Notes: generated by a model not told the origin, from the letters alone. Shown: positions 26,343 to 34,150, counted from the stretch's first letter. The stretch is 64,000 nucleotides of DNA from Teichococcus aerophilus (GCF_014490485.1 NZ_JACTVA010000008.1:62001-126000), one strand, 5' to 3'. Numbers and translations are program-made.

Positions 26343-26440
26343 GCTGCACTCGCGCGCGAAGCGATTAGCCAGATTGCGGCGCCTTCCACCACAGCATGCG
26401 TCACCTGGGCGTGGATGATCTGCCTTGGACTGGCTGCCAT
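26339..26440 (-). CDS. 33-codon ORF with strong ribosome site, coupled to the cyclase gene
   Basis: ATG 26440 is preceded by GAGGAGGAGA at ideal distance, one of the best Shine-Dalgarno sequences in the window. The frame encodes 33 residues (MAASPRQIIHAQ... to ...IASRASAA) and ends in TGA overlapping the cyclase ATG as ATGA. A hydrophobic patch (AAIWLIAS) sits near the end. It could be a leader peptide, a true small protein or the remnant of a longer gene. I do not recognise it. Confidence 0.5.
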   Translation of the reverse strand: MAASPRQIIHAQVTHAVVEGAAIWLIASRASAA

Positions 26441-26491
26441 CGCCGTCTCCTCCTCGTATTGCCCCGCCTGGTTTTGATCGGGTAGGCTTAT

Positions 26492-26505
26492 CGGTCGGAC
26501 GACCG
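26492..26505. promoter_or_regulatory. Inverted repeat CGGTCG-GA-CGACCG (putative TetR operator)
   Basis: Perfect 6-bp arms with a 2-bp spacer in the divergent region between the small ORF/cyclase and the TetR gene. A second, related palindrome lies 5 bp away. Confidence 0.5.
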
Positions 26506-26509
26506 TCTT

Positions 26510-26521
26510 GGACGAACGTCC
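26510..26521. promoter_or_regulatory. Inverted repeat GGACG-AA-CGTCC (putative TetR operator)
   Basis: Perfect 5-bp arms. With the overlapping GGACGACCGTCTT at 26497-26509 it also forms an imperfect 13-bp direct repeat, suggesting cooperative binding of the neighbouring TetR protein. Confidence 0.5.
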
Positions 26522-26601
26522 TAATTCTAGGGAGTGGCCAGCTCGTTGACAAGCACGCGTTCGGCACCCGTTTTCACCGCGTGCCAGGAGAGAGCTTGCA
26601 G

Positions 26602-27273
26602 ATGACCGAGGCGCCGACCCGCGATCGCATCCTGGACGCGGCCGAACGGCTCTTCGCCGAACGTGGTGGCGAGGACGGGGCTTCGATGCGGGATCTCGCC
26701 GCCGCCGCCAGCGTGCGCCTGTCCCAGCTCAGCTACCATTTCGGGTCCAAGGAAGCGCTGTACCGGGCCGTCTTCACCCGCCGCGCCAGCGCGCTCGCCC
26801 AGGCGCGCGAGGATGCGCTCCGCGAGGCGCTCTCCCAACCGGCCCCGACGATCGGGGATGTCATGTCCGCTTTCATTGGGCCGTCGGTGCGGCAGCGGCT
26901 GACCGGGGGCGCCCAAGGCGCGGCCTTCGCGCTGCTGACGGCGCGCGAGGCCGTCGACCCGCGCGAGGCGGCACGCGGCGTCCTGGCCGAGCATTTCGAC
27001 CCGACCGCCGCACGCTTCATCGCAGCACTTTCCAGCCTGTACCCGGGCGCGACGCGAGCGGCCGCGGCGGAAGCCTATTTCTTCGCGGCCGGCGCGCTGG
27101 TGATGACCACCATGACCGGCGGCAGAATCTCGCGCCTCCTGGGCGCGGAGTGCGCGCCCGAGCTGAACGCGCAGGACGCCGCTTCCCTCGTGCAGCGCCT
27201 CACCGCCTTCTGCGCGGCAGGGGCCGAGGCCGTGCTGCGCGCCCCGAAGGACGCGCGTTCACCTTCCGGCTGA
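26602..27273 (+). CDS. TetR family transcriptional regulator
   Basis: 223 aa. HTH at about residues 6-52 (TRDRILDAAERLFAERG, then VRLSQLSYHFGSKEALYRAVF), followed by a helical ligand-binding domain with a C-terminal region resembling the CerR/YbiH-type TetR_C group. ATG 26602 was chosen because the HTH starts right after it and AGGAG lies upstream. It is divergent from the cyclase operon and two palindromes stand between them; control of the cyclase and of itself is the natural reading. Confidence 0.87.
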   Translation: MTEAPTRDRILDAAERLFAERGGEDGASMRDLAAAASVRLSQLSYHFGSKEALYRAVFTRRASALAQAREDALREALSQPAPTIGDVMSAFIGPSVRQRLTGGAQGAAFALLTAREAVDPREAARGVLAEHFDPTAARFIAALSSLYPGATRAAAAEAYFFAAGALVMTTMTGGRISRLLGAECAPELNAQDAASLVQRLTAFCAAGAEAVLRAPKDARSPSG

Positions 27274-27422
27274 CACGCACTTCCAGACTGCGCCATCCAG
27301 CAACTCCGGCATTCGCGCCTTGGCGATACATCCGAGGACGAGCTGCTGCTGGCGGCCTCGCCCGCGGCTCCGCGATCTCGGCGTCACGGTGTTGGCGCGG
27401 CAGCCGGCTTCGCTACCGGCGC

Positions 27423-28019
27423 TCAGTCCCTGGCCACCAGCAGGCCAGCGGCCAGGCACCGGAAGGCCTCCACGGCCCTGGCCAGCACGGCGCGCGGATC
27501 GTTGCTGGCCGCGATCCAGAGCGCGGCATTCAGCGCGGCACCATTCAGCAGCCGGGAAGCGGCTTCCGCATCCACCGGCTTCACCACCCCTTGCGCGATC
27601 AGCGCCTCGACGGTCTCGATCGTCGCCCGCAGGCAGCTGTTCTGGCTCGGCCACTGCGAGGGATCACCCAGTACGGCCGGGCCATCGAGCAGCACCACGC
27701 GCTGTACCTCCGGCTCCAGCGCCATCTCGATATAGGCAGCGCCTTCGGCCAGCAGGCCTTCCCAGGCGCTGTCAGCCTGGCTGCCGATGGCATGCGCCCG
27801 GGCTGCCATCTCCTCATCGATCTGATTCACCACGGCCTGAAGCAGGCCGCGTTTGTCGCCAAAGTTGTGGTAGAGCGCGCCGCGCGTCAGCCCGACCTCG
27901 GCCGTTAGATCGTCCATGGAGGCCGCTGCGTAGCCCTTCTCGGCAAACGCCGCGCGGGCAGCGCGCACCAGCTTGGCCCGGGTCTCCTCCACCATCTCGG
28001 CACGGCGTTTCGGCGGCAT
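27423..28019 (-). CDS. TetR family transcriptional regulator (of the divergent Rid gene)
   Basis: 198 aa. The HTH (RAARAAFAEKGYAAASMDDLTAEVGLTRGALYHNFGDKRGLL) is at about residues 17-60, and the C-terminal ligand domain resembles TetR_C groups seen beside efflux or Rid genes. AAGGATG lies before ATG 28019. The 178-bp divergent region to the Rid-family gene holds three copies of an ACATACG-type palindrome, making autoregulation and control of the Rid gene very likely. Confidence 0.88.
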   Translation of the reverse strand: MPPKRRAEMVEETRAKLVRAARAAFAEKGYAAASMDDLTAEVGLTRGALYHNFGDKRGLLQAVVNQIDEEMAARAHAIGSQADSAWEGLLAEGAAYIEMALEPEVQRVVLLDGPAVLGDPSQWPSQNSCLRATIETVEALIAQGVVKPVDAEAASRLLNGAALNAALWIAASNDPRAVLARAVEAFRCLAAGLLVARD

Positions 28020-28038
28020 CCTTGCATCCTTCAGACAA

Positions 28039-28055
28039 ACATACGCTGCGTATGT
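28039..28055. promoter_or_regulatory. TetR operator, copy 1 (perfect palindrome)
   Basis: ACATACGCTGCGTATGT: perfect 8-bp arms around a central T, 20 bp upstream of the TetR start codon. Confidence 0.75.
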
Positions 28056-28061
28056 TAGTTG

Positions 28062-28078
28062 ACATACGCAGCGTATGC
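28062..28078. promoter_or_regulatory. TetR operator, copy 2
   Basis: ACATACGCAGCGTATGC differs from a perfect palindrome only at the last base. Its left end overlaps a consensus -35-like TTGACA (28059-28064). The centre lies 23 bp from copy 1. Confidence 0.7.
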
Positions 28079-28091
28079 GTCGATGGTATTC

Positions 28092-28108
28092 ACATACGGA
28101 GCGTATAT
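28092..28108. promoter_or_regulatory. TetR operator, copy 3
   Basis: ACATACGGAGCGTATAT is a weaker copy whose centre lies 30 bp from copy 2. It contains TATATT (28104-28109), a -10-like hexamer toward the Rid gene. Confidence 0.6.
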
Positions 28109-28197
28109 TAACCGCAGGATGCTTCGTGAATCCACCCGCCCGCGCCGGCCAACGAAGCAGTGCCCGCAGGCCAGCGCCCCGTGAAAGGAACCAACCC

Positions 28198-28596
28198 ATG
28201 GCTCAGAACGAAGCGATCTTCCCCGCCAACCGGCACGCCCTCTACGACGCCCACAAATACTCGCCCGCCATCCGCTCGGGCGATCTCCTGTTCGTCTCCG
28301 GCCAGGTCGGCGCCCGGCCGGACGGCACGCCGGAGCCGGATTTCGCCCGGCAGGTGCAGCTGGCCTTCGACAGCGTGCTGGCGGTACTGCAGGCGGCGGG
28401 ATGCACGTTGGCCGATGTGGTGGACGTGACCTCTTTCCACACCGACCCGGCCCAGCAAATGGAGACCTTCATGGCCGTCCGGTCGCGCATCATCGGCGAG
28501 CCGCCTTACCCGAACTGGACCGCCGTCGGTGTCACCTGGCTGTCGGGCTTCGATATCGAGATCAAGGTCATCGCCCGCGTCCCCGAAGGGCGCTGA
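28198..28596 (+). CDS. Rid family (YjgF/YER057c) protein lacking the catalytic Arg
   Basis: 132 aa, single Rid domain. SGDLLFVSGQVGARPDG, TLADVVDVTSFHTD and the C-terminal DIEIKVIARVP fit the family. Enamine/imine deaminase RidA needs an Arg in the YPARS segment (Arg105 in E. coli). Here the aligned YPNWTAVGV has Trp at that place, so 2-aminoacrylate deaminase activity is unlikely and the protein belongs with the non-archetypal Rid groups. AAAGGA precedes the ATG. Its promoter region is shared with the TetR gene and carries three operators. Confidence 0.87.
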   Translation: MAQNEAIFPANRHALYDAHKYSPAIRSGDLLFVSGQVGARPDGTPEPDFARQVQLAFDSVLAVLQAAGCTLADVVDVTSFHTDPAQQMETFMAVRSRIIGEPPYPNWTAVGVTWLSGFDIEIKVIARVPEGR

Positions 28597-28624
28597 GCCG
28601 AACCCCAATCGTCCGGGCACCGGC

Positions 28625-29545
28625 TCAGCCAGCCTCCGTGGCGGATGCCGCGTCGTGCTTGGCCTGCCGCGTCGCCCGGGCCCGCTCCAGGGACGCCGCC
28701 TTGCGGCGTTCCTCCCGCAGGACGTCGATGGTCGGTTGCCACCAGCCGCGCTGTAGGTCGGCCGGTTCCGCTGGCGTCCGCGCGGGCCAGGCCTGAACCA
28801 ACTCGGCATGGCTGGGCCGGCGCCAACCGGCCCAGACCAGATCCGCCGCGCCGACATCGGAATAGAAGCGGGCGGCGATGGCAGGCTCCACCACCTCCCC
28901 CGTCACCGTCTCGATCACCACGCATCCCAGATGGGTCATCACGACCCGGTCTGGCGGCGGCAGCGCATCCGCCGGTACGGGATAGCGGTGGCGGCGATGC
29001 TCCGCGGCTTCCTCACGCTTCTCCAACTGCCCGGGGTCAGCCTTGCGGCTCTCGGCACGCTTACGCCGTTCCTCCGGCTCGGCTTGCCGGGCCGCAGCCT
29101 CGATGGCGGGCCAGTGCTTCTGCAATGCTTCATAGGACCGGAACGGCACACGCCAGGCCTTCGATGCCGGGTCCCACCACGCCCAGGGCACCAGACGCAG
29201 TTCAGCGATGACGGTGCGGGAATACGGCGTCCGCACCATCAGGTCTTCGGCGATCTCCAGGTAGGGGCTCGCAATCGGCTCGAAGGTGAAGGCATCGCGG
29301 CCGCGCTGGTCGGCATAGGCCAGCACGCCGGACCACTCGCGGCTCATCCACTTCGTCAGGCGCTGTTCCGCACGCTTGCCGGGTACGAACCAGGCCCGCA
29401 GATCGTCGCGCCAGCGCGCATTCGGGAAGGCTTCGCGGAAGCGCTCCACGGTCATCCGGTCATAGGGAAACGCCGCCGTCGCGCCGGGTGCGCCCTCGCC
29501 GTCTTCCTGCTGCCTGGCGGTGAATTCCGTCGTTGCCTCGGTCAC
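28625..29545 (-). CDS. Uncharacterised protein with HARP-like segments
   Basis: 306 aa from a GTG start with AAGGAGGA upstream, so expression looks real. Residues 28-55 (TVERFREAFPNARWRDDLRAWFVPG) and 100-135 (SRTVIAELRLVPWAWWDPASKAWRVPF) both follow the HARP pattern (hydrophobic helix, then WDPxxKxWxVP) found in SMARCAL1-type annealing helicases and in some small bacterial proteins. A charged helical stretch rich in Arg/Glu follows (about 150-185), then a unique C-terminal part. Not a known enzyme. Two HARP-like units suggest nucleic-acid binding, an inference only. Confidence 0.7.
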   Translation of the reverse strand: MTEATTEFTARQQEDGEGAPGATAAFPYDRMTVERFREAFPNARWRDDLRAWFVPGKRAEQRLTKWMSREWSGVLAYADQRGRDAFTFEPIASPYLEIAEDLMVRTPYSRTVIAELRLVPWAWWDPASKAWRVPFRSYEALQKHWPAIEAAARQAEPEERRKRAESRKADPGQLEKREEAAEHRRHRYPVPADALPPPDRVVMTHLGCVVIETVTGEVVEPAIAARFYSDVGAADLVWAGWRRPSHAELVQAWPARTPAEPADLQRGWWQPTIDVLREERRKAASLERARATRQAKHDAASATEAG

Positions 29546-29766
29546 CCGTGGTGTCCTCCTTGCCCAGCAGAGCGCGGCACGCCCGCCGCTGGCAACCCCG
29601 ACCTAGCGCCCTCGGTCCGCCGAAATCGTGGGGCAGCACTCTCCGGCCACCTCGACCAAAACGCGCCGATGGATGAACACAGCAACAGCTCAGTGGTCCG
29701 CGTCGCCACGCAAAAACCGGGCGCCGCAATCTGGACATATCATTCTAGAACGCTCAATCTATTTGT

Positions 29767-30378
29767 ATGGTCCGAACCGCCCGCTTCTCCGCTGAGCACT
29801 TCGTCGACGCCGCCATCGCCCTCGTCGCCGAAGGTGGGCCGGGTGCGGCGACCATGCAGGCCATTGCCCGGCGCGTCGGGGCGCCCACCGGCTCGATCTA
29901 CCACCGGTTCGACTCCCGCTCCGCCATTCTCGCCGCCGCCTGGAACGCCAGCTACGGCTCGCTGGCCAGGCTGTTGGTGCCGCTGCTGCAAGCCGGCCGG
30001 CCGCGCGAGGCCGCCCTGGCGCTCATCCCCTGGGCGGGCGAGGACCGGCCCCGCGCCCGGTTCCTGCTGCTGCACGAGCCCGTCGCCCTGTTCGAGGACG
30101 CCCCGCCGCCCGAACCGCTGCGGCAGGCGATGGAGCAGTTGGAAGCCGAGATGGACCAGGCCTTCCGCGCCTGCATCGCCCGCTTCGGCGACGGCACCAT
30201 CCGGGACGAGGACCTGTCGCGCGCGAAGTTCCTGATCTTCGACGCGCCCATCGCCATTCTCCGCCCGCATCTGCTGGCGGAAGCCCCCATCCCCGCCTTC
30301 GCCGGCCAGATGATGGCCGAGCTGCATGCGGGCCTGCCCTTCGCCGGCGCCCGCGCCGGGACCACCCACGCGGCCTGA
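29767..30378 (+). CDS. TetR family transcriptional regulator
   Basis: 203 aa. HTH at about residues 7-52 (EHFVDAAIALVAEGGPGAATMQAIARRVGAPTGSIYHRFDSRSAIL), with a diverse C-terminal domain. No Shine-Dalgarno is seen before ATG 29767. The upstream bases contain TAGAACG and TCTA (29746-29761), a degenerate TAGA-N8-TCTA repeat that could be its operator. It ends 30 bp before map on the same strand, but no divergent target gene is close; the target is unknown. Confidence 0.85.
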   Translation: MVRTARFSAEHFVDAAIALVAEGGPGAATMQAIARRVGAPTGSIYHRFDSRSAILAAAWNASYGSLARLLVPLLQAGRPREAALALIPWAGEDRPRARFLLLHEPVALFEDAPPPEPLRQAMEQLEAEMDQAFRACIARFGDGTIRDEDLSRAKFLIFDAPIAILRPHLLAEAPIPAFAGQMMAELHAGLPFAGARAGTTHAA

Positions 30379-30408
30379 GCCGCCCTCCTACGGATTGCTA
30401 CAAACGCC

Positions 30409-31215
30409 ATGAACGACATCGTCGACGAGCGGCCGGTCAAGCTGCACACCCCCGAAGATTTCGCCGGCATGCGCGCCGCCGGCAGGCTGGCGGCCGCCAC
30501 GCTGGACATGGTGACCGCGCATGTACGCGCCGGCATCACCACCGCGGAGCTGGACCGGCTGTGCCACGCCTTCATCGTGGAGCACGGCGCCGTACCGGCC
30601 TCCCTCGGCTACCAGGGCTACAGCCACGCCACCTGCATCTCGCTCAACCACGTCGTCTGCCACGGCATTCCCGGGGAGCGGGCACTGATGGAAGGCGACA
30701 TCCTCAACATCGACCTCGCCGTGATCGTCGATGGATGGCACGGGGATAGCAGCCGCATGTACACGGTTGGCAAGATCGGCACCCGCGCGGCACGGCTGAT
30801 CGAGGTGACGTACGAGGCGATGATGCGCGGCATCGCGGCCGTGCGGCCCGGCGCCACGCTGGGCGATATCGGCTTCGCGATGCAGAGCCATGCCGAGGCC
30901 GCACGCTTCAGCGTTGTGGAGGATTTTTGCGGCCACGGGCTCGGCCGCGTCTATCACGACGCGCCGAACGTGCCGAATTACGGGCAGGAAGGCACTGGCC
31001 TGGCGCTGCACCCCGGCATGTTCCTGACCATCGAGCCGATGGTGAATGCCGGCCGCTGCGACGTGAAGGTGCTCAGCGACGGCTGGACCGCCGTAACGCG
31101 CGACCGCAGCCTCTCCGCGCAGTTCGAGCACAGCATCGGCGTCACCGAGGATGGATACGAGATCTTCACCCTCTCTCCCGCCGGGTTCGACAAGCCTCCC
31201 TACAAGACGGCGTAG
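30409..31215 (+). CDS. map: Methionine aminopeptidase, type I
   Basis: 268 aa. The pita-bread fold shows the substrate His in NHVVCHGIPG and the metal ligands Asp and Asp (NIDLAVIVDGWHGDSSRMY), His (CGHGLGRVYHDAPNV), Glu (FLTIEPMV) and Glu (SAQFEHSIGV). Removes the initiator Met from nascent proteins. Short upstream gap after a TetR gene. The only map copy in the window and of normal length. Confidence 0.93.
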   Translation: MNDIVDERPVKLHTPEDFAGMRAAGRLAAATLDMVTAHVRAGITTAELDRLCHAFIVEHGAVPASLGYQGYSHATCISLNHVVCHGIPGERALMEGDILNIDLAVIVDGWHGDSSRMYTVGKIGTRAARLIEVTYEAMMRGIAAVRPGATLGDIGFAMQSHAEAARFSVVEDFCGHGLGRVYHDAPNVPNYGQEGTGLALHPGMFLTIEPMVNAGRCDVKVLSDGWTAVTRDRSLSAQFEHSIGVTEDGYEIFTLSPAGFDKPPYKTA

Positions 31216-31221
31216 CGCGGG

Positions 31222-31803
31222 TCAGCGGCGCGGCGGCGTCAGCAGCACCGGGTGCGCTTCCAGCGCCGGTGCGGCGACGGCGTGGACGGGGTAGGTGGAA
31301 ACCCGGCCGCTCACCACTTCCAGGTCCCAGTCGCCGCCCAGGCTGCTGGGGCCGGTGCGGTCGTCCGATGCGGCGACATCGCGGGCCAGGGCGCGGGATA
31401 GCGCGGCGACGAAGCGGCCACCGACGGCGCCCTGGCCGATCTCGCATCCCCACAGCAGCAGCGCGCCACCGGGGGCCAGGCCATCGCCCAGCCGCGCCAG
31501 GTCGGCCGCACGCCCGCCCAGCATGTCCATCTCCAGCGTCACGCTACCCAGGCGCAGGCGGCCGGGCGCGCCGTGGTCGGCGATATGGATGGCGGCCAGT
31601 GGGCCAAGCTCGCCGGCAACCTCGGCGATCTGGGTGAGGCCGTCCCGCGCCGTGTCCAGCAGCAGCACGGCGACGCCGGGCTCGGCGGCGGCCAACAGCG
31701 ATGGCCACCCCTCCAGGCGCGGGTCGAGAACAAGCAATTGGGTCGAGGTTTCGGCAGGCTTCTGCATCGCGGCGGCTTTCCCGTTTTGGGTCATTCTCAT
31801 CAT
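31222..31803 (-). CDS. Free-standing DUF4347 domain protein
   Basis: 193 aa consisting of little more than one DUF4347 domain: LLVLDPRLEGW, VLLLDTARDGLTQIAEV, HIADHGAPGRLRLG, LLLWGCEIGQG and DVAASDDRTG followed by the closing GGDWDLEV. This domain normally forms the N-terminus of very large cadherin-, filamin- or RTX-type surface proteins and has a caspase-like (CHAT-related) look, with His in ADHG and Cys in WGCE at the expected dyad positions. Here it stands alone, without a signal peptide or adhesin. GGAAAGGAT supports ATG 31803. Function unknown. Confidence 0.78.
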   Translation of the reverse strand: MMRMTQNGKAAAMQKPAETSTQLLVLDPRLEGWPSLLAAAEPGVAVLLLDTARDGLTQIAEVAGELGPLAAIHIADHGAPGRLRLGSVTLEMDMLGGRAADLARLGDGLAPGGALLLWGCEIGQGAVGGRFVAALSRALARDVAASDDRTGPSSLGGDWDLEVVSGRVSTYPVHAVAAPALEAHPVLLTPPRR

Positions 31804-31884
31804 GGGCCAGCCATCCTTTCCAAACCGTCAACTGCGATGCGGAATTCGCCAGGGCCGTGCCGGGTTGCAGTGGCGGCGCGCAAC

Positions 31885-31908
31885 CGGCATGGCTGTGCCG
31901 CCATGCCG
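31885..31908 (+). promoter_or_regulatory. Hairpin upstream of the tupB-like gene
   Basis: CGGCATGGC (31885-31893) pairs with GCCATGCCG (31900-31908), loop 6 nt, ending 14 bp before the start codon. It could affect ribosome access or be an operator. Confidence 0.35.
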
Positions 31909-31922
31909 CACGCACCCGCCTG

Positions 31923-32612
31923 ATGAACGACGTCACCGAAGCCACCCGCCTCGCCCTGGGCCTGATCCTGCATGGCGATGCCGAGGTGGCGCAGATCATC
32001 CTGCTCTCCCTCCGCGTCTCTGGCAGCGCGGCACTGCTGGCCTTCGTACTGGGACTACCGGTGGCGGCCAGCCTGGTCATCGCCCGCTTCCGCGGGCGCA
32101 ACACGCTGCTGCTGCTGTTCAACGCTGCGCTCGGCCTGCCGCCGGTCATCGTCGGGCTCGTGTGCTACCTGCTGCTCTCACGCAGCGGCCCGCTGGGCGC
32201 CCTGGGCTGGCTGTTCGCGCCCAGCGGCATGGTGCTGGCGCAGACCATCCTCTCCTTCCCCATCGTCGTCGCGCTGGCCAGCCGCGCCTTCGCGCCGCTG
32301 TGGCACGACCACCGCGATGCCCTGGCGATCGACGGCGCCAGCTTCCGCCATTGCATGTGGCAGTTGTTCCGCATGGCCCGCCCGCCACTGGTAACCGTGT
32401 TCCTGGCAGCCTTTGGCCGCGCCATCGCCGAGGTCGGCGCCATCCTGGTGGTCGGCGGCAATATCCGCGGCGAGACCCGCACCATGACCACGGCGATCGC
32501 GCTGGAAACCCAGAAGGGCGATCTGCCGATGGCGCTGGCTCTTGGCGGCGTGCTGCTGCTGCTGTGCCTGGGCGTCAGCATGGTGACGCTGCTGCTGGGG
32601 CGGCGCACCTGA
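31923..32612 (+). CDS. Orphan tungstate/molybdate-type ABC transporter permease (TupB-like)
   Basis: 229 aa with about 5-6 membrane segments. The EAA-loop region ALAIDGASFRHCMWQLFRMARPPLVTVFLAAFGRAIAEVGAILVVGGNIRGETRTMTTAI closely fits TupB of the TupABC tungstate importer. Neither a binding protein (tupA) nor an ATPase (tupC) is adjacent: the next gene on the right is an opposing LysR gene. moaD/moaE (42.5-43.2 kb) and a separate ABC ATPase exist in the window, but a link is speculative. Either its partners are elsewhere or the system is broken. Confidence 0.8.
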   Translation: MNDVTEATRLALGLILHGDAEVAQIILLSLRVSGSAALLAFVLGLPVAASLVIARFRGRNTLLLLFNAALGLPPVIVGLVCYLLLSRSGPLGALGWLFAPSGMVLAQTILSFPIVVALASRAFAPLWHDHRDALAIDGASFRHCMWQLFRMARPPLVTVFLAAFGRAIAEVGAILVVGGNIRGETRTMTTAIALETQKGDLPMALALGGVLLLLCLGVSMVTLLLGRRT

Positions 32613-32660
32613 AGCCAATCTGCTGCCAGACAGCCGGAATGCGCAGGTGCCCCGCTCCGG

Positions 32661-33566
32661 CTAGAGCTCCGCGCCCAGTTCCATGATCGCTTCCCGCAAC
32701 CAGCGATGTGCCGCATCGCCGTCCCGGCGCGGGTGCCAGACCTGCTGGAACGCAAAGCCGGGGATGGCGAAGGGCGGCGGGAAGACCCGCAATCCCTCCG
32801 CCTCCGGCCGCGCCGGCAGGATCCGCCGGGCGACGGTCAGCACCAGGTCGGTCCCCGCCACCACGCGCGTCGCCGGCCCCCAATGCGGCAGCACCAGCGC
32901 GACGTGGCGGCTGCGCCCGATCGCGGCCAGGGCGAGGTCCACCTCCTTCGGCATATCCGGCCGCAGCGCCACAGAGGCGTGCGGGCGGGCCAGATAGGCC
33001 TCCAATTCCACGGCGGCCGGCGTGGCGGCATCGGCGACGCAGACGAACTCCTCCTGGAACAACGTCTGGCAGTGCAGGCCCTGCGGTGCATCGGGGCAGA
33101 CGGCCAGCGCCAGGTCGATCTCACCTTCCATGACCTGGGAAAGCATGCCCTCCCGCCCCGTCTGGCTGATCATCAGGTCGATGCCGGGCGCCTGCCGCCG
33201 CAGCCGCCGCATCAGCCCCGGCAGCAGCACGGCCGAGCCGTAGTCGGACATCGCCAGCCGGAACACCCGCCGCGCCGTGGCCGGGTCGAACCTCGAAGGC
33301 CCCAGCAGCTGCCGCATCCGGTGGAGCGCCTCGGAGAGTTGCGGCGCCAGTTCCAAGGCCCGCGCGGTCGGCTGCAACTGGCCGGCGCGACGCACCAACA
33401 AAGGGTCGCCCAGCAAGGCGCGCAGCCGGCCAAGCGCGTGGCTGACCGCCGGCTGGCTCTTGTTCAGCCGGGTGGCGGCGCGGGAGACATGACGCTCCGC
33501 CAGCAGGGCCTCCAGCACCACCAGCAGGTTCAGATCGACACTTTGCAGGCTATTCATTCGGTGCAT
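32661..33566 (-). CDS. LysR family transcriptional regulator (NodD/NahR-like)
   Basis: 301 aa. The HTH starts at DLNLLVVLEALLAERHVSRAATRLNKSQPAVSHALGRLRALLGDPLLVR, the NodD/NahR-type N-terminus, followed by the effector domain. In-frame ATG 33557 (MNSLQSVDLN) is an equally good start. Divergent from the YdcZ-type transporter gene, with a short inverted repeat between them. Target and effector unknown. Confidence 0.86.
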   Translation of the reverse strand: MHRMNSLQSVDLNLLVVLEALLAERHVSRAATRLNKSQPAVSHALGRLRALLGDPLLVRRAGQLQPTARALELAPQLSEALHRMRQLLGPSRFDPATARRVFRLAMSDYGSAVLLPGLMRRLRRQAPGIDLMISQTGREGMLSQVMEGEIDLALAVCPDAPQGLHCQTLFQEEFVCVADAATPAAVELEAYLARPHASVALRPDMPKEVDLALAAIGRSRHVALVLPHWGPATRVVAGTDLVLTVARRILPARPEAEGLRVFPPPFAIPGFAFQQVWHPRRDGDAAHRWLREAIMELGAEL

Positions 33567-33577
33567 GGTATGCGGAC

Positions 33578-33591
33578 GAAATCCGAATTTC
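33578..33591. promoter_or_regulatory. Inverted repeat GAAAT-CCGA-ATTTC in the lysR/ydcZ divergent region
   Basis: 5-bp arms 12 bp upstream of the LysR start and 59 bp before the transporter start; a possible regulator site. Confidence 0.3.
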
Positions 33592-33649
33592 CATCAGCAG
33601 GGCGGATAATCTACCCAGCCTGGCACCCACGACCTGATCGGGAAACGAC

Positions 33650-34123
33650 ATGCCCAGCACCACGCCTCTCCTCGCCGCCGCCTTGCTGGCCGGGGCCGCC
33701 GTACCCTTCCAGGCCGGGGCCAACGCGGCGCTCGGGCGGCTCATCGGGCATCCGCTCTGGGCAACGCTGGTGTCCCTGACCGTCAGCATCGCGTTGTTGA
33801 TTCCGGTCATGCTGGCATTCCGCCTGCCCTTCCCGGCCATCGGGGATGCCCTGAAGGGCCCATGGTGGGTCTGGGCCGGCGGCGCGGCCGGGGTGCTCTA
33901 CCTCACCGCCGCGCTGCTGCTGACGCCCAGGCTGGGGGCGGCGGGCTTCATCGTCGCCGTCATCGCCGGGCAGATCGTCGCCTCTCTGGCCATCGACCAT
34001 TTCGGCCTGGTGGGGCTGCCGGCCAGGCCGGTCGCGCCGATGCGGCTTCTGGGCGCGGCGCTGATCATCGGCGGCATGGTGGTGACGCAATGGGCCAGCC
34101 AGGCCAGCGCCACCGCGCGCTGA
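33650..34123 (+). CDS. YdcZ/DUF606 family DMT-type membrane protein
   Basis: 157 aa with five hydrophobic segments. GAAVPFQAGANAALGRLIGHPLWATLVS and WWVWAGGAAGVLYLTAALLLTPRLGAA are typical of the DUF606 (YdcZ) group in the drug/metabolite transporter superfamily. Probably an exporter or half of a paired exporter; some members need a partner, none of which is here. Divergent from a LysR gene that probably controls it. Confidence 0.85.
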   Translation: MPSTTPLLAAALLAGAAVPFQAGANAALGRLIGHPLWATLVSLTVSIALLIPVMLAFRLPFPAIGDALKGPWWVWAGGAAGVLYLTAALLLTPRLGAAGFIVAVIAGQIVASLAIDHFGLVGLPARPVAPMRLLGAALIIGGMVVTQWASQASATAR

Positions 34124-34150
34124 TGGCCGCGCCCTGCCAGCCCGGCGGGC

